NCBI GenBank assembly: GCA_943914355.1
Contig: CALUBS010000004.1
Location: 1-64,000, forward strand
Length of the DNA stretch: 64,000 nt
Reading direction: 5' to 3'
Origin: an uncultured Corynebacterium sp.
Lineage (GTDB): Bacteria; Actinomycetota; Actinomycetes; Mycobacteriales; Mycobacteriaceae
In this document: positions 1-9,334 of the stretch, in pieces
How positions within the stretch are numbered: the stretch's first letter is position 1
Layout: every line of letters begins with the position of its first letter
Made by a program: the position numbers and the translations under genes
The notes under the pieces: generated by a model
Seen by the model: only the letters and a program-made list of their open reading frames with translations
Told to the model about the DNA's origin: nothing
Database searches by the model: none

Positions 1-1
1 C

Positions 2-223
2 GATATCCGGGAGCAGGGCTCGCGCGCACGTGCCATTGATGAAGTCGTGGATTGGGCGCAGCCGGGCGATGCCATCATCGTCGTCGGCAAGGGCCACGAG
101 GTAGGCCAGCTTGTGGGCGAGCGCACCCTGCACTTTGATGACCGAGAGGAAATGGCGCGCGCCATTGAGGAAAAGCTGGCGGGAACGGCGCATCGCGATA
201 CTCTTAGGGATACGAAGGAGTAG
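2..223 (+). CDS. murE: MurE, UDP-MurNAc-tripeptide synthetase, C-terminal end only
   Basis: This is the last 73 codons of a gene that begins before the window. The frame ends at TAG 221-223. The visible peptide contains VVGKGHEVGQ, the GKGHE signature of the C-terminal Mur ligase domain of MurE, which adds the third stem-peptide residue (meso-diaminopimelate in corynebacteria) in the cytoplasm. The stop lies two bases before murF, so the two genes are almost certainly co-transcribed and translationally close. The substrate-selecting motif lies upstream and cannot be read here. Confidence 0.9.
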   Translation, partial: DIREQGSRARAIDEVVDWAQPGDAIIVVGKGHEVGQLVGERTLHFDDREEMARAIEEKLAGTAHRDTLRDTKE

Positions 224-225
224 TA

Positions 226-1755
226 ATGATTCCACTTTCTATTGGAGATATCGCCGCGATAACCGGCGGTAGCCTGGATAGCGTTGATGATCCCGATGAA
301 CGCGTGACCGGTTTCGTGGAGTTTGACTCGCGCAAAGTCACGAGCGGCAGCTTGTTCGTAGCCCTGCCGGGTGCCCGCGTCGATGGCCATGATTTTGCTG
401 AGAAAGCCATAGAACAAGGCGCCGTGGCCGTGCTGGCCGCTCGGCCGGTGGGGGTACCGGCGGTCATCGTCAAGCCCCAAGGCCGCGTGACCGGTGATTC
501 CGCGAATGCGGATATTTATGCCAATGATGAGGATGGCTCCGCCGCCGCTGTGATTGGGGCATTATCCGATCTCGCACGCGAGGTGACCTCCCGCCTCGCC
601 GCAGAGCAGGGCCTGGATATCGTCGGTGTTACCGGCTCCGCGGGCAAGACCTCTACTAAGGATTTGCTGGCCACCATCTTCCGCGCCGAGGGCGAAACCG
701 TCGCCCCGCCCGGCTCTTTCAATAACGAGGTGGGCCTTCCTTATACCGCCCTGCGCTGCGATGAGCATACGCGTTTCCTCGTGGCGGAGATGTCCGCGCG
801 CGGGATTGGCCATATTCGCCACTTGACCGAGATCACGGCCCCTACGGTGGGCGTGGTGCTCAACGTGGGCACCGCCCACCTGGGGGAGTTTGGCTCGCGC
901 GAAAATATCGCCCAGGCCAAGGGCGAGCTCATTGAGGCCCTGCCCGCCGCGGCAGACGGCGGGGTAGCGGTGCTGAATGCGGACGATCCCTTCGTGGCTT
1001 CTATGGCACCGCGAACGCAGGCCAAGGTGGTATTTTATTCCGCCAATCGACCGCAAGCCGCGGATGCGCAGTACTATGCCACAGACATTGAGCTTGACGA
1101 TGTCGCCCGCCCGTCCTTTACCTTCCACGCCCCTGGCGTCGCGCCGATGGAGATTAAGCTGCAGGTCTTTGGAAAGCACCAGGTCTCCAATGCCCTGGCT
1201 GCGGCCGCAGCGGCCATCGAATCGGGCGTGGAACCCACGGTTGTCGCGCGTGCGCTCAGCGGACACCAGACGAGTTCGGCGCACCGTATGGACGTGCGCA
1301 CCCGCCGCGATGGCGTCACCGTCATCGATGACTCCTATAATGCCAACCCGGATTCGATGCACGCGGCGATTGCCGCCTTGGCCTATACCGCCGCCGCCCG
1401 TCCCGATGCCCGCTCCATCGCGGTGCTCGGTGAGATGGGCGAGCTTGGAGGCGAAGCCGTCGAAGCCCACCGCATTCTTGGATCGGTGCTCTCGAAGTAC
1501 CATGTGGATCACCTCGTCGCGGTAGGAGAAGGAGCCCATACCGTAGCCATGGCGGAGGCCGCGCACGCGCACGGCATCCAGACTGAACTTTGCCCCGATA
1601 TCGAGGCCGCGACGGCGGCCGTGGACAATATCCTGCGGGTAGCCCCTGCCGGGGTGGAGGACTGGTCCGCGCGCACGGCCAAGGACGTCGTCCTCGTGAA
1701 ATCCTCGAATGCCCAGCGCCTGTGGCGCGTGGCAGAACAGCTCAATCGCCGTTAG
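226..1755 (+). CDS. murF: MurF, UDP-MurNAc-tripeptide:D-Ala-D-Ala ligase
   Basis: This cytoplasmic ATP-dependent ligase completes the UDP-MurNAc-pentapeptide. The protein is 509 residues, normal for actinobacterial MurF. The N-terminal substrate domain (about 1-110) is followed by the ATP-binding P-loop GSAGKTSTK near residue 137 and the central domain motif SFNNEVGLP. The C-terminal domain carries DDSYNANPDS, a MurF hallmark. AAGGAG at 215-220 sits five bases before the ATG, which supports this start. It lies between murE and mraY in the dcw operon. A long open frame on the other strand (562-1572) is only a codon shadow. Confidence 0.97.
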   Translation: MIPLSIGDIAAITGGSLDSVDDPDERVTGFVEFDSRKVTSGSLFVALPGARVDGHDFAEKAIEQGAVAVLAARPVGVPAVIVKPQGRVTGDSANADIYANDEDGSAAAVIGALSDLAREVTSRLAAEQGLDIVGVTGSAGKTSTKDLLATIFRAEGETVAPPGSFNNEVGLPYTALRCDEHTRFLVAEMSARGIGHIRHLTEITAPTVGVVLNVGTAHLGEFGSRENIAQAKGELIEALPAAADGGVAVLNADDPFVASMAPRTQAKVVFYSANRPQAADAQYYATDIELDDVARPSFTFHAPGVAPMEIKLQVFGKHQVSNALAAAAAAIESGVEPTVVARALSGHQTSSAHRMDVRTRRDGVTVIDDSYNANPDSMHAAIAALAYTAAARPDARSIAVLGEMGELGGEAVEAHRILGSVLSKYHVDHLVAVGEGAHTVAMAEAAHAHGIQTELCPDIEAATAAVDNILRVAPAGVEDWSARTAKDVVLVKSSNAQRLWRVAEQLNRR

Positions 1756-1785
1756 TCCCTATCTCAAGGAGAAAGATCTCTAGCA

Positions 1786-2898
1786 ATGACTCAGATCATT
1801 ATCGCGGGCGTCGTCAGTTTCCTCGTCGCGATTTTTACCACCCCAGTTTTGGTTCGGTATTTTTCTGGCGTCGGAAAAGGCCAAGAAATCCGCGAAGACG
1901 GCCCGCAGCTCCACCTGCGTAAGCGAGGCACCCCGACGATGGGCGGACTGGCGATCCTGCTGGCCATCACCGTGGCCTACCTCATCGTGGGAATTTATGC
2001 CCGCGCAACCGGCAACGGTGGATTTAGCCCCTCGGGGTTATTGGTCTACTTCTTGACCATGGGACTCGGCGGACTGGGTTTTGCTGATGACTTCATCAAG
2101 CTGTTTAAAAAGCGCAACCTCGGCCTTAATAAAACAGCGAAGCTGGTAGGACAGCTGGCCATCGCGCTCATCTTCGGCATCCTCGCCCTACAATTCCCGG
2201 ATGCCAATGGGCTGACCCCGGCCTCGACCAACCTGTCCTTCGTCCGCGACTTCGACACCTTCGATATTGCCGTCGGCGGCGCCGTTATTGGCACGATCAT
2301 CTTCTTGGTCTTTTTGTACCTGCTCATCGCCGCGTGGTCGAATGCGGTCAACCTGACCGATGGCCTCGACGGCCTCGCCGCCGGTACCACGGCGATGGTG
2401 ATGGGTGCCTACACGCTCATTAGCTTCTGGCAGTTCCGCAACTCGTGCTCGATTTCCCCGGCCGCCGGCTGCTACGAGGTCCGCGATCCCTTGGATCTTG
2501 CGGTTCTCGCGGCCGCGGGCCTGGGCGGCTGCCTCGGCTTCCTGTGGTGGAATGCCGCACCTGCGAAAATCTTCATGGGCGATACCGGTTCGCTCGCGCT
2601 CGGCGGCCTCGTCGCCGGCCTTTCTGTGACCACCCGCACCGAGCTGCTGATGATTGTCATCGGCGCCATCTTCGTCATTGAAACGGTCTCCGTGGTCATC
2701 CAGATCGTGGTCTTCCGCACGACGGGCAAGCGCTTTTTCCGCATGGCGCCCATCCACCACCACTTTGAAAATGGCGGCTGGGCAGAGACTGCGGTTGTCA
2801 CGCGTTTCTGGCTATTAAGCGCGATGGCCGCGATGGCGGGCATCTGCATCTTTTACGGCGATTGGCTCTCTGCAGTCAGCTTTGGAAACCTGCAATAA
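1786..2898 (+). CDS. mraY: MraY, phospho-MurNAc-pentapeptide transferase
   Basis: MraY moves phospho-MurNAc-pentapeptide from UDP onto undecaprenyl phosphate to make lipid I at the inner membrane face. The protein is 370 residues with about ten hydrophobic segments. It shows family motifs: [10 protein letters not shown] near the N terminus, GFADDFIK, the [10 protein letters not shown] loop, and MAPIHHHFE near residue 324, which contains the conserved histidine cluster. AAGGAG at about 1768 precedes the ATG. It follows murF by 30 bases and leads into murD, the usual dcw order. Confidence 0.97.
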   Translation: MTQIIIAGVVSFLVAIFTTPVLVRYFSGVGKGQEIREDGPQLHLRKRGTPTMGGLAILLAITVAYLIVGIYARATGNGGFSPSGLLVYFLTMGLGGLGFADDFIKLFKKRNLGLNKTAKLVGQLAIALIFGILALQFPDANGLTPASTNLSFVRDFDTFDIAVGGAVIGTIIFLVFLYLLIAAWSNAVNLTDGLDGLAAGTTAMVMGAYTLISFWQFRNSCSISPAAGCYEVRDPLDLAVLAAAGLGGCLGFLWWNAAPAKIFMGDTGSLALGGLVAGLSVTTRTELLMIVIGAIFVIETVSVVIQIVVFRTTGKRFFRMAPIHHHFENGGWAETAVVTRFWLLSAMAAMAGICIFYGDWLSAVSFGNLQ

Positions 2899-2937
2899 AG
2901 TTTTGGCACTAGATACTTAAGGATTGAGGCACTCATC

Positions 2938-4335
2938 ATGGCTGAGCTACCACCTTTTCTGCGCGGGCGTGTCCTCGTCGCAGGAGCCGGCGTCTCTGGC
3001 CGCGGGTGCGTGGCGATGCTCGCGCGCCTCGGCGTGGATACCACCGTCGCCGATTCCAATGCCGCTGCCCTAGCGGCCCTGGCGGAAGAGTTTGGCGTGG
3101 CTACGGTATCGACCGACGCCCCGGCACCGGGCGACTATGACCTGGTGGTGACCTCGCCGGGATGGCGGCCCGATTCCGCCCTCTTAGACTCCTTCCAGGC
3201 CGCAGGCGTGGAGGTTATCGGCGATGTCGAGCTGGCCTACCGTCTCGACCGCGCCGAGGTTTTCGGCCCACCTCGCACCTGGCTCGTAGTCACCGGCACG
3301 AATGGCAAGACCACTACCACGGGAATGCTGACCCAGATTATGCAGGCCGATACCGCCCGCAGCGGGCTACGCGCACAAGCCGTGGGCAATATTGGGGTCT
3401 CGCTTTTTGATGCCCTGACCGCCACCCCGCGGGTAGACGTGCTGTGCGCCGAGCTTTCGTCCTTCCAATTGCACTGGTCCAGCGAGCTGCGCCCCGATGT
3501 CGGCGTGCTGCTCAACGTGGCCGAAGACCACTTGGATTGGCACGGTTCGTTCGACGCTTATGCCCGCGCCAAGGCCAAGGCCTTGCACGGCACGCGCGCT
3601 GTGGTGGGCAAGGACGATGCCGCGGCCTGCCGCTACGCCGAGGGGATCGACGGCGTGTATGGCTTTACCGCCGGCGAGCCAGCAGCCGGTGAGGTCGGCG
3701 TGAGCGCCGGGCGCTTGGTCTCCAGGCTAGACGGCGAGGACGCCATAGATCTCGCCTCCGCCGAGGGCATCGAGCCGGCGGGCCTTGCAGGTGTCCTCGA
3801 CGCGGCGGCGGCCGCGAGCGTGGCCCGCTTGGCAGGCGCTAGCCCCGCCGCCATCCAGGAAGGCCTAGCAGCTTACGCGGTGGCCGGTCACCGCGGCGCA
3901 GTGGTGCACGAGCACGGCGGGGTGGCCTATATCGATAACTCCAAGGCCACCAACCCGCACGCGGCCGATGCCGCCCTAGAAGGCTTCGATTCGGTGGTCT
4001 GGGTCGCCGGTGGCCAGCTCAAGGGAGCGGACGTGGATGAGCTCGTCGCGACCCACGCCGCGCGGTTGAAGGCGGCGGTGCTGGTGGGCATCGACAAGAG
4101 CATCATCGCCGAAGCCCTGGCCCGCCGCGCCCCGCAAACCCCGGTTGAGCTCATCGAGGATACCGATCCGCAGGCGGCAATGAATGCTGCCGTGGGCGCC
4201 GCCGAGCAACACGCCGAGGCTGGCGATACCGTCCTCTTGGCGCCGGCTGCGGCATCTTTGGATATGTACACCGGAATGGCCCAACGTGGCGACCTTTTTG
4301 CCGCGGCGGCGCGGGATATCGCCCGCGCGCATTAG
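2938..4335 (+). CDS. murD: MurD, UDP-MurNAc-L-alanine:D-glutamate ligase
   Basis: This cytoplasmic ligase adds D-glutamate to UDP-MurNAc-L-alanine. The protein is 465 residues. An N-terminal nucleotide-binding fold starts with VLVAGAGVSGRG. The ATP loop is VTGTNGKTTTTGM near residue 121, followed by the central motif ELSSFQLHW, and the C-terminal domain includes YIDNSKATNPHA. The gene follows mraY by 39 bases and precedes ftsW by 24. The sequence is alanine-rich and shows no truncation or missing motif. Confidence 0.96.
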   Translation: MAELPPFLRGRVLVAGAGVSGRGCVAMLARLGVDTTVADSNAAALAALAEEFGVATVSTDAPAPGDYDLVVTSPGWRPDSALLDSFQAAGVEVIGDVELAYRLDRAEVFGPPRTWLVVTGTNGKTTTTGMLTQIMQADTARSGLRAQAVGNIGVSLFDALTATPRVDVLCAELSSFQLHWSSELRPDVGVLLNVAEDHLDWHGSFDAYARAKAKALHGTRAVVGKDDAAACRYAEGIDGVYGFTAGEPAAGEVGVSAGRLVSRLDGEDAIDLASAEGIEPAGLAGVLDAAAAASVARLAGASPAAIQEGLAAYAVAGHRGAVVHEHGGVAYIDNSKATNPHAADAALEGFDSVVWVAGGQLKGADVDELVATHAARLKAAVLVGIDKSIIAEALARRAPQTPVELIEDTDPQAAMNAAVGAAEQHAEAGDTVLLAPAAASLDMYTGMAQRGDLFAAAARDIARAH

Positions 4336-4359
4336 ACCTTTTCAAAATTAGGAGACTTC

Positions 4360-5760
4360 ATGACGGCCACCTCCCCGCAGCGCCCCCGCGCAAAGAGCAC
4401 GCGCGAGCGGATTAATGACGTGCGCGAACAAGCCCGCCAGCATCCCGGCCTGGATTATCTGCTTTTGCGCCTGATTATCTTCTCGCTCATTGGCATCGGC
4501 GTGGTCATGGTCTTTTCCTCGTCCATGGCCACGTCGCTGACAGAAGATGGCGGCGTGTGGAACCAGGCCCTGCGCCAAACCGCCATGGTCATCATAGGTT
4601 TGGGCGCATTCTGGCTCGGCCTGAAAGTTTCCCCGCATACGCTGCGCAAATTCATCCCGTGGCTTTTGGCCCTTTCTATTTTGCTGTTGATCGCGGTGCT
4701 CATCCCGGGCGTCGGTACCGGCCGCGAGGAGGTCGGCTCCCAGTCGTGGATTTATATCGGCCCGATTTCCCTGCAGCCTTCCGAGCTGGCGCGCATCACG
4801 GTAGGAATGTTCGGCGCCTCGGTCTTGGCGGATAAGGAACACCATTCCCTCAAGCTCTCGGACCCGTTCATGATGTACTCGCTCATCGCGGGCTTGATGT
4901 TCCTGCTCATTGTGGGACAGGGCGACTTAGGCATGGCCTTGTCCTTTGCCCTCGTGGTGGTTTTCACGCTCTTTTTCGCTGGTGTTAACAGGCGCGTGCC
5001 CATCATCATCGGCATTCTCTGTGCGCTGGGCTTGGTCGCCGTCTTCCTCATCGGCGGCTTCCGCTCCCACCGTTTCCACACCTATTTCGATGCACTCTTT
5101 GGCAATATCTCCGATACCCAGGGCACGGGCTTTCAGTCTTACCAGGGCTTTCTCTCGCTTGCCGATGGCGGCTTCTGGGGCGTTGGCCTCGGCCAATCCC
5201 GCGCCAAGTGGTTCTACCTGCCAGAAGCCAAGAACGACTTCATCTTCGCCATCGTGGGCGAGGAGCTCGGCCTGTGGGGCGGGGCACTAGTTATTTTCCT
5301 CTTCGCCGCCTTGGGCTATGTGGGGCTGCGCACGGCGACCCGCGCGCAGAACCAGTACCAATCCCTGCTGGCTGCGACGCTGACCATCGGCGTGGTGACC
5401 CAGGCGTTTATCAATATCGCCTACGTCGTTGGCTTGTTGCCGGTGACCGGTATTCAGCTGCCGATGATTTCCGCGGGTGGTACGGCGGCAATTATCACGA
5501 TTGGCTCGATGGGCATTTTGTGCAACGTCGCGCGCCACGAACCGATGCAGATTTCTGCCATGCAGAACTTCGGGCGCCCGCTATTTGATCGCCTCTTTTT
5601 CATCGGCGAGCCGGAGCCGCCGGCGGCGAAGAAGAAATCGCGGGGCCGGCACTCCCAGCCGCAGGGTGCCCGTCCGCGGGTGCGCGACGAGCGCTACGGC
5701 CGGCCGGTGACCGGAAGCGGGCGGAGGTATCCGCGCGCCGAGCACCGCCCGAGGCGGTAG
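4360..5760 (+). CDS. ftsW: FtsW, SEDS peptidoglycan glycosyltransferase
   Basis: FtsW polymerises lipid II at the septum together with a class B penicillin-binding protein. The 466-residue protein has about ten membrane segments between residues 35 and 400. SEDS landmarks are GVGTGREEVGSQSWI after the fourth segment, QPSELARI, and PVTGIQLPMISAGGTA late in the protein. The last 45 or so residues form a cytoplasmic tail very rich in Arg and Lys. In mycobacteria a basic FtsW tail contacts acidic residues at the FtsZ C terminus. The FtsZ in this window ends in an Asp-rich stretch, so the same contact is plausible. The start is preceded by AGGAG at about 4352. Confidence 0.95.
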   Translation: MTATSPQRPRAKSTRERINDVREQARQHPGLDYLLLRLIIFSLIGIGVVMVFSSSMATSLTEDGGVWNQALRQTAMVIIGLGAFWLGLKVSPHTLRKFIPWLLALSILLLIAVLIPGVGTGREEVGSQSWIYIGPISLQPSELARITVGMFGASVLADKEHHSLKLSDPFMMYSLIAGLMFLLIVGQGDLGMALSFALVVVFTLFFAGVNRRVPIIIGILCALGLVAVFLIGGFRSHRFHTYFDALFGNISDTQGTGFQSYQGFLSLADGGFWGVGLGQSRAKWFYLPEAKNDFIFAIVGEELGLWGGALVIFLFAALGYVGLRTATRAQNQYQSLLAATLTIGVVTQAFINIAYVVGLLPVTGIQLPMISAGGTAAIITIGSMGILCNVARHEPMQISAMQNFGRPLFDRLFFIGEPEPPAAKKKSRGRHSQPQGARPRVRDERYGRPVTGSGRRYPRAEHRPRR

Positions 5761-5780
5761 GCGCTGGTAGCCTTTAGGCT

Positions 5781-6890
5781 ATGAATTCCACGCCATTTTC
5801 CGTCGTCCTTGCAGGTGGCGGCACTGCAGGACATATTGAGCCCGCCCTTGCCGTCGGTGAAGCTTTACGCGAGCGCTACGGCGCTCGGATTACCGCATTA
5901 GGGACCGAAAAGGGGCTGGAAAGCGATATTATTCCCGCCCGCGGCGTGGACCTGCGCCTGATTACCCCCGTGCCGATTCCCCGCAAGGTGAGCACCAACC
6001 TGGCCAAGCTGCCCGTCAAGCTCGCACGCTCTGTCCGCCAGGCGCGCAAGGTCTTAAAGGATGTAGAGGCCGATGTCGTCTTCGGCACCGGTGGTTATGT
6101 CTCCGGGCCGGCCTATATCGCGGCAAAGACCTTAGGCATTCCCTTCTATGTCCTCGAGACCAACGCCCTGGCAGGCATGGCCAATAAGTTGGGCGTCAAG
6201 CTCGGCGGCATTGGCCTTAATGCCCACGCCAATTCGGGCATGGAGGGCGAGGTCATCGGCATCCCGGTGCGCCCCAGCCTGGCCGCGTCTGCCGCGGATA
6301 AGGACGGGAATACCGCCGCGGATGCCCGCACGAAGTGGGATTTGGTGCAGCTGCCCACCATCCTCATTACCGGCGGTTCCCAGGGTGCGGCCAGCATCAA
6401 CGGCGCCGTGGCGGGCGCAGCGGAGGACCTCACTAAGGATTTCCAGCTCCTGCACGCCTATGGCAAGAAAAACGAACCGCCCAAGCCGCACCCGAACTAC
6501 GCCGCTCTGCCGTATATCGATGATATGGCCGGCGCGCTGGCTGCAGCGGACCTTGTGGTGTGCCGCTCGGGCGCGATGACGGTGGCAGAGGTCTCTGCCG
6601 CGGGCCTTCCCGCCATCTACGTCCCGCTGCCACACGGCAATGGCGAGCAAGCGCTGAACTCGCGCGAATTGGTAGAAGCCGGCGCTGCGGTGCAGATTCC
6701 CGATGCCGAATTGGGCGCCGATCGCCTCATCGAAGAGGTCCGCGCCATCCTCGATGATCCAGAGCGCCTGAAATCCATGACGCAGGCCGCCGCCCAGTCT
6801 AAGGCGGGGGATGCGGCGCACATCATCGCTGATCGCATCGCCACCCGCGTGAAGGACGCAGAACTGCAGGCAGGAAAGAAGGATAAGTAA
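5781..6890 (+). CDS. murG: MurG, lipid I N-acetylglucosaminyltransferase
   Basis: MurG is a peripheral membrane GT-B glycosyltransferase that converts lipid I to lipid II. The protein is 369 residues. The N-terminal motif LAGGGTAGHIEPALAV matches the MurG G-loop (normally GGTGGHIFPA), and a second motif, ITGGSQGAASIN, lies near residue 193. The UDP-GlcNAc-binding region has VCRSGAMTVAE and PLPHGNGEQALN near residue 280. Its TAA stop is directly followed by the murC ATG, so the two are co-translated. Confidence 0.96.
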   Translation: MNSTPFSVVLAGGGTAGHIEPALAVGEALRERYGARITALGTEKGLESDIIPARGVDLRLITPVPIPRKVSTNLAKLPVKLARSVRQARKVLKDVEADVVFGTGGYVSGPAYIAAKTLGIPFYVLETNALAGMANKLGVKLGGIGLNAHANSGMEGEVIGIPVRPSLAASAADKDGNTAADARTKWDLVQLPTILITGGSQGAASINGAVAGAAEDLTKDFQLLHAYGKKNEPPKPHPNYAALPYIDDMAGALAAADLVVCRSGAMTVAEVSAAGLPAIYVPLPHGNGEQALNSRELVEAGAAVQIPDAELGADRLIEEVRAILDDPERLKSMTQAAAQSKAGDAAHIIADRIATRVKDAELQAGKKDK

Positions 6891-8354
6891 ATGACCGATC
6901 CCGCACAGTACGATCTCAGCCGCGTCCACCTCATTGGCATCGGCGGCTCTGGGATGTCGGGTCTGGCCCGCATCCTCGCCGCACGCGGCGCCGTGGTTAC
7001 CGGTTCCGATGTGAAGGACTCCACCCCAGTGGAGGTATTGCGTTCCATGGGCGCCAAGGTAGCCATCGGCCACGCTGCGGAAAACCTCAAGCTTTCCGGC
7101 GAGCTGCCCACCACCGTCGTCACCTCCTTCGCAGCGATTCCGCAGGATAACCCAGAGCTCGTCGCCGCGCGGGAGAATAATATTCCGCTCATTCGTCGCT
7201 CGGACCTGCTTGCCGCGCTGATGGAGGGCCACACCCAGGTGCTGCTGGCGGGCACGCACGGCAAGACCTCAACAACCTCGATGGCCGTGAGCGCCATGCA
7301 GCACGCGGGGTTGGATCCCTCCTTTGCCATCGGCGGTCAGCTCAATCGCGCCGGCACCAATGCACACGGTGGCACTGGCGAGGCCTTTGTTGCCGAGGCT
7401 GATGAGTCCGATGCCTCGCTCTTGCGCTATAGCCCCGATATTGCCGTCATTACCAACGCGGAGCCGGACCACCTTGACTATTTCCACTCCGCGGACGCCT
7501 ATTTCAAGGTCTTTGCGGACTTCGCGGACTTGGTCACCCCGGAAACCGGTTACCTCGTTGTGTGCGCAGAGGACGAGCATGCCGCCGAGATCGGTGAGCA
7601 AGCACTTAGCCGCGGCATTAACGTCATCGGCTATGGCGGCGCGGAGAAGGCGCGCACTACCTCTGTGCCGCTTGCCGCAACGTTGACTGCGGAGGAGACC
7701 ACCGCAGCCGGCATGGCGTGCACGGTGCAACTTTCCCTGCCCGGCGTGGAGGAATCCGTGAGCTACCAGCTGCAGATTCCAGGCCACCATATGGTGCTCA
7801 ACTCCATGGCGGCGCTTATCGCCGGCGTGCTTTCGGGCGGCGAGCCCAGCACCATCGCGGAGGGACTCGCGGATTTCAGCGGCGTGCGCCGCCGCTTTGA
7901 GTACCGGGGCAGCGTGGACTGGCAGGGCGGTAGCGTCCGCGTCTTCGACGATTATGCCCACCATCCCACCGAGGTCGCCGCGGTGCTGCGGGCCGCGCGC
8001 GCTAAGGTCGCGGCCGAAGGCAATGGGGGCCGCGTCATCGCCTGTTTCCAACCGCACCTGTACTCGCGCACCATGGAATTCGACGCCGAGTTTGCGCAGG
8101 CGCTTGCGCTTGCCGATGCCGCCGTTGTACTCGATATCTACGGCGCCCGCGAGCAACCCGTGGAAGGCATTACCTCGCGCATTATTACCAATAAGATGCC
8201 GGAAGAGATGGAGGTTATCTTCGAGCCAGACTTTTCCGCCGCGGCCAAGGACGTGGTCTCCATCGCACAGCCGGGCGATATCATCTTGACCATTGGCGCC
8301 GGTTCTATCACCCTCGTGGCCGCGGAAATCCTCGATGAATTGCGGGCCCACTAG
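6891..8354 (+). CDS. murC: MurC, UDP-MurNAc:L-alanine ligase
   Basis: MurC catalyses the first amino acid addition to UDP-MurNAc in the cytoplasm. The protein is 487 residues, close to the actinobacterial norm. It has [17 protein letters not shown] at the N terminus, the ATP loop [13 protein letters not shown] near residue 123, and [10 protein letters not shown] at the start of the C-terminal domain (about 355). The final CAGACT-type region ends in TAG, whose G is also the first base of the ftsQ GTG, giving a one-base overlap and likely translational coupling. Confidence 0.97.
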   Translation: MTDPAQYDLSRVHLIGIGGSGMSGLARILAARGAVVTGSDVKDSTPVEVLRSMGAKVAIGHAAENLKLSGELPTTVVTSFAAIPQDNPELVAARENNIPLIRRSDLLAALMEGHTQVLLAGTHGKTSTTSMAVSAMQHAGLDPSFAIGGQLNRAGTNAHGGTGEAFVAEADESDASLLRYSPDIAVITNAEPDHLDYFHSADAYFKVFADFADLVTPETGYLVVCAEDEHAAEIGEQALSRGINVIGYGGAEKARTTSVPLAATLTAEETTAAGMACTVQLSLPGVEESVSYQLQIPGHHMVLNSMAALIAGVLSGGEPSTIAEGLADFSGVRRRFEYRGSVDWQGGSVRVFDDYAHHPTEVAAVLRAARAKVAAEGNGGRVIACFQPHLYSRTMEFDAEFAQALALADAAVVLDIYGAREQPVEGITSRIITNKMPEEMEVIFEPDFSAAAKDVVSIAQPGDIILTIGAGSITLVAAEILDELRAH

Positions 8355-9025
8355 TGCGGGTGTCGAAGAAACTCATTTTCGGCATCGTCGGTGGCCTGCT
8401 TGCCCTCGTGCTGCTGGTGGCCATCGCGGTGTGGGCGCTGCCCATCTTTAAGGTGAAAAATTTTGAGGTAGAAGGCGTGCACCAACTCGATGCCGCCCAG
8501 GTGCAGGAGGCCGCAGGCGTGCCCGAGGGCGAAAATCTCTTGCGGGTGGACGCGCACGCGGCCGCCAGTGGAGTCGCCGGCTTGGACTGGGCGGATTCGG
8601 TGACGGTCTCGCGCGATCTGCCATCGACCTTGACCATCTCCGTGCAGGAACACAAGCCCGTCGCCTTCGTGAAACGAGACGACACTACTTTCCTCATCGA
8701 TGACAAGGGGGAGGAGTTTACCTCCGCAGAGCCTCCTGAAGGTGCGGTGGAACTTACCGGGTACATCGACAGTGGCTCCTCCGAGGCCCAAGACGCGGTG
8801 GCTGCCATTGCTGCGCTGTCTGATGACGTGCGCCACCAAGTCGCCACCCTCGAAGTCACCGATTCCTATTCCTTGCAGTTCACTACCAAGGATGATCGCC
8901 GCATTTTCTGGGGTGCCAGCGATAAAAATAACGATGATAAGGCTCGCGCCTTCGCCACCGTGCTGAAAATGGAGGGCCAAGAATGGAATATCTCTAACCC
9001 TGAATTGGTCACTACCCGCGGATAG
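8354..9025 (+). CDS. ftsQ: FtsQ/DivIB-type septum protein
   Basis: FtsQ is a bitopic division protein of the FtsQLB complex. The 223-residue product has a short cytoplasmic N terminus, one membrane span (about 9-31), and then a POTRA domain starting FKVKNFEVEGVHQLDAAQV. The rest is the extracytoplasmic beta domain. The GTG start overlaps the murC stop by one base. It is shorter than mycobacterial FtsQ, mainly because the cytoplasmic N terminus is minimal, as in other corynebacteria. Position between murC and ftsZ supports the call as much as sequence does. Confidence 0.9.
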   Translation: MRVSKKLIFGIVGGLLALVLLVAIAVWALPIFKVKNFEVEGVHQLDAAQVQEAAGVPEGENLLRVDAHAAASGVAGLDWADSVTVSRDLPSTLTISVQEHKPVAFVKRDDTTFLIDDKGEEFTSAEPPEGAVELTGYIDSGSSEAQDAVAAIAALSDDVRHQVATLEVTDSYSLQFTTKDDRRIFWGASDKNNDDKARAFATVLKMEGQEWNISNPELVTTRG

Positions 9026-9334
9026 GGTAGATACCTCGGTGGAGGTTGAGATAGACCCGAAAAATTCCCTGCCGCGCCGCGCCCCAGCGTATGCGCTGCA
9101 GGGTCTTTTATTTTCTCTCTCGGGTGGTGTCAATGGTGCGGAAGTGGTGGGCAAAACCGCAGGCCAACAACCCTAAAGTGGTACTTGAGAGTCTCGACAC
9201 GCGTAAAATGAGCATGAAAATTACAGGTGTGTCGTTAAAGATGGAGGGGAACGCGATTCACTCTGGTGAAGCGCATACAATCCTCGTTTAATGCACGTGC
9301 AGACTTAAAGTAGCGAAAGGTGAGACCTGCTCAC
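9026..9334 (+). promoter_or_regulatory. ftsQ-ftsZ intergenic region with probable ftsZ promoters
   Basis: This 309-base gap has no convincing gene. A hairpin ACCTC-GGTG-GAGGT lies close behind ftsQ (about 9034-9047). A candidate -10 hexamer TAAAAT is at 9204-9209, with only a weak -35 upstream. The ribosome binding site of ftsZ is AAAGGTGAG near 9316-9324. A long leader with several promoters is known for actinobacterial ftsZ. The exact promoters here are inferred. Confidence 0.5.

Noticed and set aside
562..1572. Long minus-strand open frame inside murF
   Set aside because: His/Gly/Arg-rich shadow of GC-rich coding DNA, with all MurF motifs on the plus strand.
9091..9291. A 66-codon open frame between ftsQ and ftsZ
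   Set aside because: It has no ribosome site, covers the likely ftsZ promoter and has no protein-like features.
9320..9334. GTG at 9320 as the ftsZ start
   Set aside because: It lies within the AGGTGAG ribosome site that serves the ATG at 9335.
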